Of a stretch of 64,000 bases of DNA, positions 18,217 through 27,664 are shown piece after piece. The stretch comes from Nostoc sp. MG11 (GTDB lineage Bacteria > Cyanobacteriota > Cyanobacteriia > Cyanobacteriales > Nostocaceae): assembly GCF_014904695.1 (NCBI RefSeq), contig NZ_JACXXN010000002.1, forward strand, positions 372,001 to 436,000. The letters are read 5' to 3'. Numbering within the stretch: position 1 is the first letter of the stretch; the number at the start of each line of letters is the position of its first letter. A program made the position numbers and the translations under genes. Under the pieces are notes generated by a model. That model searched no databases. It worked only from the letters and a program-made list of their open reading frames with translations, and was not told the DNA's origin.

Positions 18217-18564
18217 CTAATACTGGGGAACTGAAGAGTCAACCAATATAGAGTAGGCGTCAATACCGCCTGCAATATTTTTAACATTTGTAAATCCTTG
18301 AGCAATTAACCACTGGCACATTTGGGCAGAGCGGATGCCATGATGACATAGCACAAGAGTTTCAGCTTGGGGATTGAAGAGGGTGGGTACTTGATCGCCC
18401 CATTCGACAAATTCACTCAAGGGTAGGTTGACAAAGCCCTCAATATTAGCGATCGCCAATTCTTGCGGTTCACGTACATCCACTAGCTGAATACCTGGCT
18501 CATCGGCAGATAGACGTTGTGCTAGTTCCTCTACACTGATTTGACCAAAAGTTTTCCCTGTCAT
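18217..18564 (-). CDS. Rhodanese-like domain protein
   Basis: A 115-residue single-domain rhodanese. The active-site loop is CHHGIRSA with Cys73 as the persulfide-carrying residue, preceded by the typical VDVREPQELAIANI and the central FVNLPLSEF. Such stand-alone domains transfer sulfane sulfur to acceptors; the acceptor is unknown. The length is normal for a single domain. It is a single gene transcribed opposite to the DUF3352 gene, with a 244-bp divergent intergenic region. Confidence 0.93.
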   Translation of the reverse strand: MTGKTFGQISVEELAQRLSADEPGIQLVDVREPQELAIANIEGFVNLPLSEFVEWGDQVPTLFNPQAETLVLCHHGIRSAQMCQWLIAQGFTNVKNIAGGIDAYSILVDSSVPQY

Positions 18565-18808
18565 GAGGTTTTTGTAAACAATCCTATATTATTTATGGTG
18601 ACAGAAAACCTTTAATCTAGCATGAGCATTCATTTTAAAGAGGGTGTGTCTGCTTGCCTCACAATATTAAGTGAACTGTTACGAGCACGCTTTCCATCCA
18701 AGTCGTAATCTACTTAAGCTGTCGTTCATCTCGCCGTCAAATCGAAATGGTGAGATTCTGGGCGTTTTAGTTAAATTGCTGTAAACCTTCGCGTTTTATA
18801 GGTCTAAT

Positions 18809-20461
18809 GTGAACAGGCAAAGCTCATTCTTTGGTTTCCTAGTAGCTGGTGCGATCGCGCTGCTAGTGATTGTGGTCGCTGGCTTTTACTGGTTTGTTAA
18901 AAGTCCGGTTAACCTCATCGCCTCTACCTCCCAACCAAATGCTGCCATATTTGTGTCGAAACTTGCTCCTGTTACGGCGTCATTACTGGTTAATCCAGAC
19001 CGTTTACAAGCGTTGGAGCATGAAGATGAACTGTCTAAACTCAAAACTAGTTTATTGGCTAAAAGTCGCATAGATTACAAACAAGATATTCAGCCCTGGC
19101 TAGGAGACGAAGTTACACTGGCTATTACCACCCTAGACATTGATCGCGATCCAGAAAATGGACAGCAGCCAGGGTATCTGATGGCACTCGCAACCAAGCA
19201 ACCAGAGAAAAGCCACGAATTTGTTGAGTTGTTTTTTTCCAAACGGGCTTTAGCTGGGGCAAACTTAGCCGTTGAGCAGTACAAAGGCATCAAACTGATT
19301 TATGACAATTCTCAGCCAGAGCAGGACTTGCTTACAGGTGCAGTTGTCGGCGAAGACTTTGTATTATTTGCCAACAATCCAAAAGTGCTGCGAGAAGCCA
19401 TCAATAACGTCCAAGCTCCCGATCTGAATTTAGCTAAATTCCCCGAATACCAAAAAGCCACTAAACAAATACCCAAAGGTAGTTTAGCCGTAGCTTTTCT
19501 GAATCTTCCTATGGTGGCAAAATGGCAAGGCTTAGAACTATCAGAAAAAACCTATGATAGCGAAATTATTTCTCTAGCTTTGAACCCCAAAGGATTACTA
19601 GCAGAAACTACCTTTCTGGCTTCATCAGAAATTCTTCCCCCATCTCCACCACTTTCTAAACCTGTAGAAGCTTTGCACTATATTCCAGGATTAGCAGGTT
19701 TGGCAATCTCCGGCTCGAATTTGAGTAATTTGGGCAATAGCGATCTAGCTAAACTCTGGAAACAAGCGACAGCGACTATATATGGTTCGGAGGAAGATGT
19801 GACCTTTCCATTGCTAGAACCATTAGCGAATGTTCAAAAACGCTGGGGTGTAAACTTGGCAGAAGATATTTTCAGCTGGGTACAAGGAGAATACGCCATA
19901 GCATTGTTACCGCAACAAACAACTTCCCAGTGGATTTTTGTAGTGGAAAACACTGAAGATGTACAACAAGGCGTTGCTCATTTGGATGCGATCGCCTCAT
20001 CAAACGGACTCAGCATTAGTCCCCTCACTCTAGGCAAACAAAAAATCTCTGCTTGGACAGAGTTAGTCACTGCTTCTAAACAACCCAATGCCAAAGAGCG
20101 ACCATCGCTCAGCATAGAAGCAAAAGTGCGAGGAGTACATACAACTCTCGGAAATTACGAAATTTTCACTTCTGACCTAGAGACAATGGATGAAGTCCTC
20201 ACAGCTAAGGACAATTCCTTAATTGACAATCCCAATTTCCAAGATAGTATCGCTGCCATTCCTCAACAAAACCAAGGCTATATTTATCTTGACTGGTCAA
20301 AGAGCCAGAATCTATTAGAGCGTCAGCTACCAATTCTGAAGCTAGCTGAGGTATTAGGCAAACCATTTTTCGATAATTTGCGATCGCTCACGGTCAGTAG
20401 TTACGGTACTAACACGGATTCGCTCAAAGGCGGTGTCTTTTTCCAACTTGATCACTCTTAA
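18809..20461 (+). CDS. DUF3352 domain protein, membrane-anchored
   Basis: A 550-residue protein with a GTG start. Residues ~8-30 form one hydrophobic helix (FFGFLVAGAIALLVIVVAGFY), probably an uncleaved N-terminal anchor. The rest is a large extracytoplasmic domain matching cyanobacterial DUF3352 proteins (SQPNAAIFVSKLAPVTASLL, then WLGDEVTLAI, and NQGYIYLDW near the C-terminus). No enzyme motif is known for the family. It is a single gene, and its function is unknown. Confidence 0.8.
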   Translation: MNRQSSFFGFLVAGAIALLVIVVAGFYWFVKSPVNLIASTSQPNAAIFVSKLAPVTASLLVNPDRLQALEHEDELSKLKTSLLAKSRIDYKQDIQPWLGDEVTLAITTLDIDRDPENGQQPGYLMALATKQPEKSHEFVELFFSKRALAGANLAVEQYKGIKLIYDNSQPEQDLLTGAVVGEDFVLFANNPKVLREAINNVQAPDLNLAKFPEYQKATKQIPKGSLAVAFLNLPMVAKWQGLELSEKTYDSEIISLALNPKGLLAETTFLASSEILPPSPPLSKPVEALHYIPGLAGLAISGSNLSNLGNSDLAKLWKQATATIYGSEEDVTFPLLEPLANVQKRWGVNLAEDIFSWVQGEYAIALLPQQTTSQWIFVVENTEDVQQGVAHLDAIASSNGLSISPLTLGKQKISAWTELVTASKQPNAKERPSLSIEAKVRGVHTTLGNYEIFTSDLETMDEVLTAKDNSLIDNPNFQDSIAAIPQQNQGYIYLDWSKSQNLLERQLPILKLAEVLGKPFFDNLRSLTVSSYGTNTDSLKGGVFFQLDHS

Positions 20462-20667
20462 TGGAGATGGGGACAAGGAAGGAGACAGAGGAGCAGAGGG
20501 GAAAGAAGTACTGCAAATTCCCCCCTGCTCCCACTCTTCAACTTCTGTTAACTGCAAAAACTCTAAATGTGGCACATTTTAATGTGGCACACCTACTGTG
20601 ATTATACGTGCTTAAAGAGATAAAATATGTATATATAATAACATTGATAGCCTGTTGGAGGGCTACC

Positions 20668-21159
20668 ATGAAATATCGTCGCCCCCGACTTCAGTTTCGT
20701 GCCGGCTTGTTACTGGCTATATTCACCGCCATAACAGCTACCCCTGTGATAGCAGAGACAGCAAATTTTGGTACATTCAGTCTGTCACAAGGCTTTGAAG
20801 CAGCTAAAGGAATAGTGGAAGGGTATACAAGTGGTTCCTATTCCTTATCCGCCATTAGTAACCGCGATCGGCATAGGAACGCCTGTATCGGCTTTGCTGA
20901 CCCCACCCCAGATCACATCATGATTTTGGAAGAAGACTTTTCCCGTCTGAAAATACAAGTTAATAGCAATGGATACGATACAACTTTACTTATCCAAGGC
21001 CCAGATAAAACTACAATTCGTTGTGGCGATGACACTGGTAAAAGTAAAGATGCTAGCGTTGACGACAGCAAATGGAAAAGTGGCACTTATCGAATTTGGG
21101 TGGGTACATTTAATCCTGGAATGAAGCGTAACTATACTGTGACGGTACAGCAGCTATAA
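20668..21159 (+). CDS. Secreted protein with PPC-like beta domain
   Basis: A 163-residue protein with a signal peptide: positively charged MKYRRPRLQFR, a hydrophobic stretch, then a likely cleavage after PVIAET. The mature part resembles a bacterial pre-peptidase C-terminal (PPC) beta sandwich: YDTTLLIQGPDKTTIRCGDDTG, then GTYRIWVGTFNPG. It has two Cys that could pair. The open frame extends upstream to 20608, but the ATG at 20668 with GGAG upstream gives a proper signal peptide. The PPC fold usually occurs as an accessory domain; here it stands alone. Confidence 0.75.
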   Translation: MKYRRPRLQFRAGLLLAIFTAITATPVIAETANFGTFSLSQGFEAAKGIVEGYTSGSYSLSAISNRDRHRNACIGFADPTPDHIMILEEDFSRLKIQVNSNGYDTTLLIQGPDKTTIRCGDDTGKSKDASVDDSKWKSGTYRIWVGTFNPGMKRNYTVTVQQL

Positions 21160-21259
21160 AGTGGGGATTGGGTGGGGAAGGAGGGAAAAGGTTAAAGGGT
21201 AAAGGAATAATATTTACCTTTACTCCTTTCCTCAGATCTTGCACTTCTTCCCACAACCG

Positions 21260-21374
21260 CCTCAGAGTTCATTCTGAGGCTAATAGCTAAAGTCTTCTAA
21301 AGAAGACTGAGTAAAGGTTTTAGTCCACTTAAATGGACTTTAGCTATTAGCTAAGAAATTTATTTCTTAGCTAG
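21260..21374. repeat. Nested palindromic element (MITE-like)
   Basis: Several perfect inverted repeats lie nested in 115 bp. CCTCAGA/TCTGAGG spans 21260-21279. The outer arms AATAGCTAAAGTC (21282-21294) and GACTTTAGCTATT (21336-21348) enclose GTCTTCTAAAGAAGAC (21292-21307) and AGTCCACTTAAATGGACT (21322-21339). TAGCTAAGAAAT/ATTTCTTAGCTA ends it. The layout predicts a cloverleaf-like structure on either strand and resembles non-autonomous interspersed repeats. Confidence 0.75.
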
Positions 21375-21539
21375 AGATGGGGCAGTTGCAAGATTTAAGT
21401 TTCCCCCTTTCCCCCTTTCCCTTTCTCCAATACCTCATGCCCAATCCCCAATCCTCCTTTGAGAGATATGAGAGATACAATACACTTGGGACGATAATAT
21501 GAGAGAGTAGCTCGTTTTGCTTTCCGAGGGTATTATCTC

Positions 21540-22304
21540 GTGCTATCTACTCTACGTGCTGACATTCGCATCATCTTTGAACGTGACCCAGCTGCTCGTA
21601 ATTGGTTGGAAGTTTTGTTTTGTTACCCCGGTTTGCAAGCCCTATTGTTCCATCGGCTGGCTCACTGGTTGAACAATATTGGTATTCCCTTTATCCCTCG
21701 CCTGATATCTCACATAGCTCGCTTTTTGACTGGAATTGAAATCCACCCAGGTGCAGTAATTGGACAGAGCGTGTTTATTGACCACGGAATGGGTGTGGTA
21801 ATTGGCGAAACAGCGATCATAGGCGACTATGCCCTGATTTATCAAGGTGTCACCCTGGGAGGGACTGGCAAACAAAGCGGCAAGCGCCATCCAACTTTGG
21901 GCGAAAATGTTGTAGTCGGAGCTGGAGCGAAGGTACTGGGCAATCTCCAAATTGGCAACAATGTCCGTATCGGTGCAGGGTCAGTCGTTTTGAGAGATGT
22001 GCCTACTGATTGTACTGTGGTGGGTGTACCCGGTCGTATTGTCTACCGTTCTGGAGTGCGGGTTGCTCCTTTAGAACACAACAATTTACCAGATTCGGAA
22101 GCTGAAGTGATTCGTGCTTTAGTAACCCGTATTGAGTCACTTGAAGAACAAATACAAAATCTCCAGCGTACTAATTCTTCTGAAAAAACTCCTGTTTTAG
22201 CGGGTAATTTAGTTTTTAAAGAAAATGAGTCAGTACAAAACTCTCGCTCGTGTAACCTTAGAGATAAAGCGATCCAGCAATTTTTAGATGGTGCTGGTAT
22301 TTAG
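21540..22304 (+). CDS. cysE: Serine O-acetyltransferase
   Basis: A 254-residue enzyme making O-acetylserine from serine and acetyl-CoA for cysteine synthesis. The short N-terminal helical region ([27 protein letters not shown]) and left-handed beta-helix hexapeptide repeats ([25 protein letters not shown], then GVTLGGTGK) are typical of the short EpsC-type enzyme. Catalytic His and Asp lie in FIDHGMG. The GTG at 21540 starts the protein. The C-terminal ~60 residues after the helix are polar and poorly conserved, longer than the usual tail that binds cysteine synthase. A repeat-rich GC island lies immediately downstream. Confidence 0.93.
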   Translation: MLSTLRADIRIIFERDPAARNWLEVLFCYPGLQALLFHRLAHWLNNIGIPFIPRLISHIARFLTGIEIHPGAVIGQSVFIDHGMGVVIGETAIIGDYALIYQGVTLGGTGKQSGKRHPTLGENVVVGAGAKVLGNLQIGNNVRIGAGSVVLRDVPTDCTVVGVPGRIVYRSGVRVAPLEHNNLPDSEAEVIRALVTRIESLEEQIQNLQRTNSSEKTPVLAGNLVFKENESVQNSRSCNLRDKAIQQFLDGAGI

Positions 22305-22309
22305 TCAAG

Positions 22310-22575
22310 GGGAGCCAGCGCCGTGGTGAGGCAGTCCGGTCTTCTCCCAAGGGGAGACGCCAAGGGCGATGGGGGTTTCCACGCCAGTTGCTACCCTACG
22401 GGAACGCTAAGAGCGAACAAGTCAGCAGAGCCGCCCAGCGCACTGGCTCCTCATGAGGAACTGCCGTTAGCGCAGCGGTAGCGACGTAGGAGCGTCAAGG
22501 GTTTCCTGCGCCACTTGCCACAACGGGGGGAACCCCCGCAAGGCAGTGGCTTGACTTGAGGCGACTGGCGTTCAA
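22310..22575. repeat. GC-rich mosaic of short palindromic repeats
   Basis: This 265-bp stretch is far more GC-rich than its surroundings. It contains many small inverted repeats, for example TCTCCCAAGGGGAGA and GGGGGGAACCCCC, and split copies of GAGCCAGCGC / GCGCACTGGCTC. No ORF is credible. It resembles the composite palindromic repeat islands of Nostoc genomes. Confidence 0.65.
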
Positions 22576-22637
22576 GGGTCAAAAATTCTTGGACTATTAA
22601 TACTGGACTCTGGACTTTTTAACTTTTGATTACTAAA

Positions 22638-23207
22638 TCAAGGATTAACTTCTTGTGTAGACCACTCTTGCTGGTCGTTGCGGCAATAAAGCCATCTGTT
22701 TTGTGGTTCGCCGCGCAATTCTAAGTGATCGACCTGCACGGGGTCGAGTAGCAATAGGCAAAAATTAGGTACTGGCTGAGCTGGATCGGGCGGCGGTGGT
22801 TCAAAGGCTGCTTTTTGCTCTCTTGGTTGACCAGGATGAGGCCAAGCAAACTGTAAACGCGCTGCATCACTTAGTTCCTGCCAAGTGGTGATGTGGGCAG
22901 GGTGAGAATTATCGTCGCCTATTAGGGTCAAGTATCCAGTAATGCGGAATTGTTCTCGTGTATTGGGGAAATACCAGCAAACTTCTGCCCAAGGTTGCTG
23001 CTGTATCTGCTCGGCTTTATCGCTTCGGGCATCAGTGATAAATTTTAGCTGGTTGGTATCTTCAAGAAAGCCCCGAAAGACCAGGGTACGATTAGCAGGA
23101 CGACCGTTTGCCCGTACTGTTGCCAGTTGCAGATAACGAGCATAAACAAGGCTGCGGTTGCGATGGAGGGCATGGGCGATCGCACTTCGCCAAGGAGCAA
23201 GAGACAT
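22638..23207 (-). CDS. FMN-dependent PPOX-type flavoprotein (Npun_F5749/Alr4036 family)
   Basis: A 189-residue protein of the pyridoxamine-5'-phosphate-oxidase-like split-barrel fold. Recognisable features are MSLAPWRSAIAHALHRNRS, LATVRANGRPANRTLVFRGF (FMN-phosphate contact region), RSDKAEQIQQQPWAEVCWYF and a C-terminal WLYCRNDQQEW. The frame extends upstream to 23300 but the ATG at 23207 gives the family N-terminus, so the longer form is rejected. These proteins bind FMN; the substrate is unknown and true PNPOx activity should not be assumed. It is divergent from the CHAT operon. Confidence 0.87.
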   Translation of the reverse strand: MSLAPWRSAIAHALHRNRSLVYARYLQLATVRANGRPANRTLVFRGFLEDTNQLKFITDARSDKAEQIQQQPWAEVCWYFPNTREQFRITGYLTLIGDDNSHPAHITTWQELSDAARLQFAWPHPGQPREQKAAFEPPPPDPAQPVPNFCLLLLDPVQVDHLELRGEPQNRWLYCRNDQQEWSTQEVNP

Positions 23208-23388
23208 ACTAATTCGTAATTCGTAATTTTTGAAAGTCAGATTAAATCTGGGTTTCAAAGTTTGAATCTGTTGTCTTATTTTAGACAATCGGTACAACAC
23301 AAACTAAATAATTTAGAAATGCTTTCTTTTTTGCGTCTTTGCACCTTTGCGTGAGATAAAAACACTGTATAAATTCGCTGGTGATTTT

Positions 23389-23715
23389 ATGGCAGAAATT
23401 CAAATCGGTATTGAGGGTGAGGGTGCACCAGCAGCAGCCGAGGCTTTGCTAGAAATTCCGGGAATATCTGGAAGCTACGAAGTTCCGACACAAAGAGAGG
23501 GAACTTTGGCTGCTGTTGCAACTATTATCGGCATTGTGGGTGGGGCTGTGGCTTTAGCTGAACAAATCCGCAAATGGTATCAAGAATGGCAGAAATCTCA
23601 TCCAGGGAAGCAATTTGATGTGGTAATCCTTGACCCTGATACTGGAAACAGGATTTTACTTGAAGAAGCTACCATAGAGGAAATCACGGAAATCCTCCAA
23701 TCTCTCAGCAAATAA
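23389..23715 (+). CDS. Small EACC1-like partner of the CHAT-STAND protein
   Basis: A 108-residue protein. It has an N-terminal beta region (AEIQIGIEGEGAP), a hydrophobic Gly/Ala-rich helix (TLAAVATIIGIVGGAVALAE), a basic-aromatic helix (QIRKWYQEWQKS), a beta hairpin (FDVVILDPDTGNRILLEE) and a final helix (IEEITEILQSL). This order resembles the effector-associated constant component EACC1, a small protein encoded beside CHAT/caspase-like effectors in predicted bacterial immunity systems; that match is from memory. Its stop is one base before the GTG of the CHAT gene, so translation is probably coupled. The ATG at 23389 is preferred over an upstream TTG that lies in a common intergenic repeat. 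Confidence 0.72.
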   Translation: MAEIQIGIEGEGAPAAAEALLEIPGISGSYEVPTQREGTLAAVATIIGIVGGAVALAEQIRKWYQEWQKSHPGKQFDVVILDPDTGNRILLEEATIEEITEILQSLSK

Positions 23716-23716
23716 A

Positions 23717-26700
23717 GTGCAAACTATCCGCATTCAACTTCGGGAAAGTACGCAGGAAACAGTTGAACTCAGGTATTGGCTACCTGAAGTAAAGCACTAT
23801 GAATCACGTCGCCTGAAATTAGCAGAAATCGCTAATTTTCTCAAGCAAGGTGAACGAGATTACTATAAACTGCTGCCCAATTTACCAGGAATCGGGAAGC
23901 AGTTATTTTTTTGGTTGGATGGGGATGGACGGTGGTTGAGTCGGGGAATTGCTAACTGTCGCGGTGAGGGGTTGGTAATTGCCATTGATACTGATAAACA
24001 ACTGGCGCATTTACCTTGGGAAGTGCTGCATGATGGTGAGGATTTTTTAGTTAAGCGGTTTAATCCGGTAGTGTTACCTCTGCGCTGGATTGAGAAAGAA
24101 ACCGAAGCGTTTGCTGTGGAAGCACGACAATTGCGAGTATTGTTTATGGCAACCGACCCGGAAGATGTGGAACCAAAGTTAGAGTTTGAACAGGAAGAAG
24201 CGAGAATTCTGGCTGATACACGAGATTTTGCTGTTGATTTGCGGGTGGAAGAAAGCGGTTGCGTTAGCGAGTTGGGTAAGGTGTGGAGTCGCTATTTTAA
24301 TGACTTTGATGTGTTTCACCTCACAGGACACGCCTCAATTAAAGATGAAGCACCTTACACGCCTTACTTTATCACTGAGACGGAAATTGGCGATCGCCAC
24401 GAAACCACAGCCGCAGAACTGGCCGAAGTCTTCCGGTTTCGTTTTCCTAAGTTGGTGTTTTTATCTGGGTGTCGGACTGGACAAGCACCAGATAAAGGGG
24501 CTGTCCCTTCAATGGCTGAGGCGCTAATTGCACAGGGTGCTAGGGCGGTTTTAAGTTGGGGGCGGCCTGTGGAAGATCGGACAGCTACAGCCGCCGCCGC
24601 GCACCTCTACGGCAAATTGGCAGCCGGATATCAATTAGCTGAAGCACTCGCTAGCACTTACCAGCAGTTGTTTAAACAGAATGTGCGTGACTGGCATTTG
24701 TTGCGGTTATATGTCCAGGGAGAATGTCCCGGTGCGTTGGTGGAAGTGTTAGGAGATTTGCCACCCTCTGCGCCGGAACCTGCATACCAACAGTTTTTAG
24801 ATCCCGATACCCAACAGGTGCGGGTGGCGAAACCCTCCGAGTTTGTTGGGAGACGGCGGACTTTGCAACGTTGTCTCAAAGCTATTCGCACTTCATTAGG
24901 GGTACTAATTCACGGACTGGGGGGTGTGGGTAAGAGTACTGTGACGGCGCGACTTCTGGAAAGGATGGTTGGCTATCACAGGCTGGTGAACTTTCGGCAA
25001 CTGGATGAGGACAAACTGCTCAAAACCCTTGCTGAACAATGTACCTCGGAACGAGGGCATGAAATTCTCAATGGCAAGTTACCCTTGATGCAGCGCCTCA
25101 CCAAGTTTTTCACTGAAGGACTGAATACCAAAGAACAGCGCTTTGCCTTTGTGCTGGATGACTTTGAGGCTAATTTGGATTTACGAAATGGGGTTTATGT
25201 CTTGCAACCACAAGTTGTGGATGTACTGCTGGCGTTGCTGAAGGCGATTCAAAATTCCCAACTTCCCCACAAGGTAATTATTACCTGTCGCTACAATTTC
25301 ACATTGTCGGAACTGAATCATCGTCTATACCGCGAACCTCTGGGGGCTCTGGGTGGGGCAGATTTAATTAAAAAGTATAATCGTCTGGATTCGTTTAATG
25401 GCAGTTGGCAATTTCAGCCAGATTTGCCCGAACGTGCCAAACAAGCAGCAGATGGAAATCCTCGGCTGTTGGAATGGTTAGATAAGATTTTGCAAAATTC
25501 CCCGAAGTCGCCAGAAGCCGAGAGGGGAGTTGAGATGATTCTGCAAAAGATGGCAGATAAGGAAAAGGAATTTCGTGAGGATATTTTGGCACAGGTATTG
25601 CTGAAGCAGCAAACTCCAGCTTTGCGTCAAATGCTGGGGAAGTTGTTGGTGTATGAGTTACCTGTTCCTCAAGCTGCTATTGACCCGATTTGTGAGGATA
25701 TCTCAAGTTGGGAAAGTCATATTCAACGCGCTGAAATTTTGGGTTTGTTGGAAGTTACGCTTACCAACAATCAAGAGAGGTTGTATCGTGTTCCCCGGAT
25801 TTTGTCACCGTTGCTAGAGTTTCCAGAAAACCCCAAGGGTGAAGAGTTGTATAAACAAGCTGCACAAATTTTGTATCGTCTGTGGTGGGGAGAGGCGGAA
25901 AGTTCTACAGAGGCACAAAAGTTAGAAATTCATCGGTTGGGGTTGTTAGGGAAGGATGAAGAAATTGCGGGGAAAATAGCTAGTTCATTAGAGGGACACT
26001 TGCGGAATCAAAGTCGATTTCGGGAAGCAATACATCTGTGCAAATCAACTTTAGAAATTACTAAAAACCATAGGGTTATCAGAAAAATTGCTTATTGTGA
26101 ACACCAAATGGGTGAGGTTGATCGAGCATTAAACTATTACGAACAAGCTTTAAAGCTTTGCCCCGCACAAGACCAAAAAGAATTAGCATTAATTTATCAT
26201 CATTTTGGGATGCTTAAAGCCGACAGAGGGGAAGTAGATCAAGCGATCGCACTCTACAATCAGTCTTTGGAAATAACTGAACGCATTGGATATGTCCAAG
26301 GCAAAGCGGTGACGTTGCACCAACTGGGAATAATCCACGCCAACAAAGGGGAAGTAGATCAAGCGATCGCACTCTACAATCAGTCTTTGGAAATAACTGA
26401 ACGCATTGGTAATGTCCAAGGCAAAGCGGTGACGTTGCACCAACTGGGAATAATCCACGCCAACAAAGGGGAAGTAGATCAAGCGATCGCACTCTACAAT
26501 CAGTCTTTGGAAATAACTGAACGCATTGGTAATGTCCAAAGCAAAGCGGCGACGTTGCACGAACTGGGAAGTATCTACGCCAACAAAGGGGAATTAGATC
26601 AAGCGATCGCACTCTACAAGGAGTCTTTGGAAATAACAGAACGCATTGATGATGTCAAAACCAAAGCAGCGACGTTGCACGAACTGGGACGTATCTACGC

Positions 26701-27547
26701 CAACAAAGGGGAAGTAGATCAAGCGATCCCACTCTACAAGGAGTCTTTGGAAATAAATGAACGCATTGGTAATGTCCAAGGCAAAGCGACGACGTTGCAC
26801 CAACTGGGAATGATCTACGCTAACAAAGGTGAAGTAGATCAAGCAATCGCACTTTTCAATCAGTCTTTGGAAATAACAAAACGCATTGGTGATGTCAAAA
26901 CCAAAGCGTCAACTTTGCACGAACTGGGACGTATCTACGCCAACAAAGGGGAAGTGGATGAAGCGATCGCACTCTACAATCAGTCTTTGGAAATAGAAGA
27001 ATGCATTGGTAATGTTCAAGGCAAAGCGGCGACGTTGCACAATCTAGGATATATCTACACCGACAAAGGGGAAGTGGATAAAGCGATCGCACTCTTCAAT
27101 CAGTCTTTGGAAATATATGAACGCATTGGAGATGTCCAAGGCAAAGCGGCGACGTTCCACGAACTGGGATATATCTACACCGACAAAGGGGAAGTGGATG
27201 AAGCGATCAGACTCTACAATCAGTCTTTGGAAATATATGAACGCATTGGTGATGTCCAAGGCAAAGCGGCGACGTTGCACCAACTGGCAGGTATCTACGC
27301 CAATAAAGGGGAAGTGGATGAAGCGAGCAGACTCTACAATCAGTCTTTGGAAATAAGTCAACGCATTGGTGCTGTCCGAACTCAAGCAATGACTCTGCGG
27401 AAGTTAGGAGATTTGGCAGAACAGCAGGGTGAATACACTAAAGCGATATCCTATTTGCAACCAGCTTTAGAGATTTTGCAGCGATTGCAGTCACCTTATG
27501 CTGAAGGTGTGCGTGCAAGTCTTGATAGAGTGATGGGTAATTCGTAA
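23717..27547 (+). CDS. CHAT protease - STAND NTPase - TPR protein
   Basis: A 1276-residue multidomain protein with a GTG start. Residues ~1-340 form a CHAT (caspase-like) protease domain with the catalytic pair His near 203 (FHLTGHAS) and Cys near 251 (FLSGCRTGQA). Residues ~375-620 form a STAND-type NTPase: FVGRRRTL, Walker A GLGGVGKST (~400-408), Walker B FVLDDFEA (~476) and a VIITCRY sensor (~518). A winged-helix-like linker follows. From ~770 to the end are TPRs, ten of them encoded by nearly identical 120-bp units. Such architecture fits a signal-activated protease: ligand binding to the TPRs, NTP-driven oligomerisation, then proteolysis, as in conflict or programmed-death systems. The role is inferred; the target and trigger are unknown. 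Confidence 0.88.
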   Translation: MQTIRIQLRESTQETVELRYWLPEVKHYESRRLKLAEIANFLKQGERDYYKLLPNLPGIGKQLFFWLDGDGRWLSRGIANCRGEGLVIAIDTDKQLAHLPWEVLHDGEDFLVKRFNPVVLPLRWIEKETEAFAVEARQLRVLFMATDPEDVEPKLEFEQEEARILADTRDFAVDLRVEESGCVSELGKVWSRYFNDFDVFHLTGHASIKDEAPYTPYFITETEIGDRHETTAAELAEVFRFRFPKLVFLSGCRTGQAPDKGAVPSMAEALIAQGARAVLSWGRPVEDRTATAAAAHLYGKLAAGYQLAEALASTYQQLFKQNVRDWHLLRLYVQGECPGALVEVLGDLPPSAPEPAYQQFLDPDTQQVRVAKPSEFVGRRRTLQRCLKAIRTSLGVLIHGLGGVGKSTVTARLLERMVGYHRLVNFRQLDEDKLLKTLAEQCTSERGHEILNGKLPLMQRLTKFFTEGLNTKEQRFAFVLDDFEANLDLRNGVYVLQPQVVDVLLALLKAIQNSQLPHKVIITCRYNFTLSELNHRLYREPLGALGGADLIKKYNRLDSFNGSWQFQPDLPERAKQAADGNPRLLEWLDKILQNSPKSPEAERGVEMILQKMADKEKEFREDILAQVLLKQQTPALRQMLGKLLVYELPVPQAAIDPICEDISSWESHIQRAEILGLLEVTLTNNQERLYRVPRILSPLLEFPENPKGEELYKQAAQILYRLWWGEAESSTEAQKLEIHRLGLLGKDEEIAGKIASSLEGHLRNQSRFREAIHLCKSTLEITKNHRVIRKIAYCEHQMGEVDRALNYYEQALKLCPAQDQKELALIYHHFGMLKADRGEVDQAIALYNQSLEITERIGYVQGKAVTLHQLGIIHANKGEVDQAIALYNQSLEITERIGNVQGKAVTLHQLGIIHANKGEVDQAIALYNQSLEITERIGNVQSKAATLHELGSIYANKGELDQAIALYKESLEITERIDDVKTKAATLHELGRIYANKGEVDQAIPLYKESLEINERIGNVQGKATTLHQLGMIYANKGEVDQAIALFNQSLEITKRIGDVKTKASTLHELGRIYANKGEVDEAIALYNQSLEIEECIGNVQGKAATLHNLGYIYTDKGEVDKAIALFNQSLEIYERIGDVQGKAATFHELGYIYTDKGEVDEAIRLYNQSLEIYERIGDVQGKAATLHQLAGIYANKGEVDEASRLYNQSLEISQRIGAVRTQAMTLRKLGDLAEQQGEYTKAISYLQPALEILQRLQSPYAEGVRASLDRVMGNS
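26221..27420 (+). repeat. Ten tandem 120-bp TPR-coding repeats
   Basis: The word AAGCGATCGCACTCTACAAT or close variants recurs every 120 bp (start points 26221, 26341, up to 27301). Each unit encodes one 40-residue TPR-like repeat of the form NKGEVDQAIALYNQSLEI, ERIGNVQGKAATLHQLG. Neighbouring units are almost identical at DNA level. The array embeds a HIP1 octamer per unit and can gain or lose units without shifting frame. Confidence 0.95.
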
Positions 27548-27664
27548 TTCGTAATTCATAATTCGTAATTCGTAATTACTGAAAGATTTTTATCTCACGC
27601 AGAGGCGCAGAGGCGCAAAGAAGAACGCGAGAGTGTTTTATAAATAAATGAAAATTGTTGTAAT

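Noticed and set aside
23347-23388. TTG start 42 bp upstream for the EACC1-like gene
   Set aside because: The upstream part is the common intergenic repeat (TTTGCGTCTTTGCACC type); the ATG at 23389 fits better.
26189-27389. Several antisense ORFs opposite the TPR repeats
   Set aside because: They are periodic shadows of the 120-bp coding repeats.
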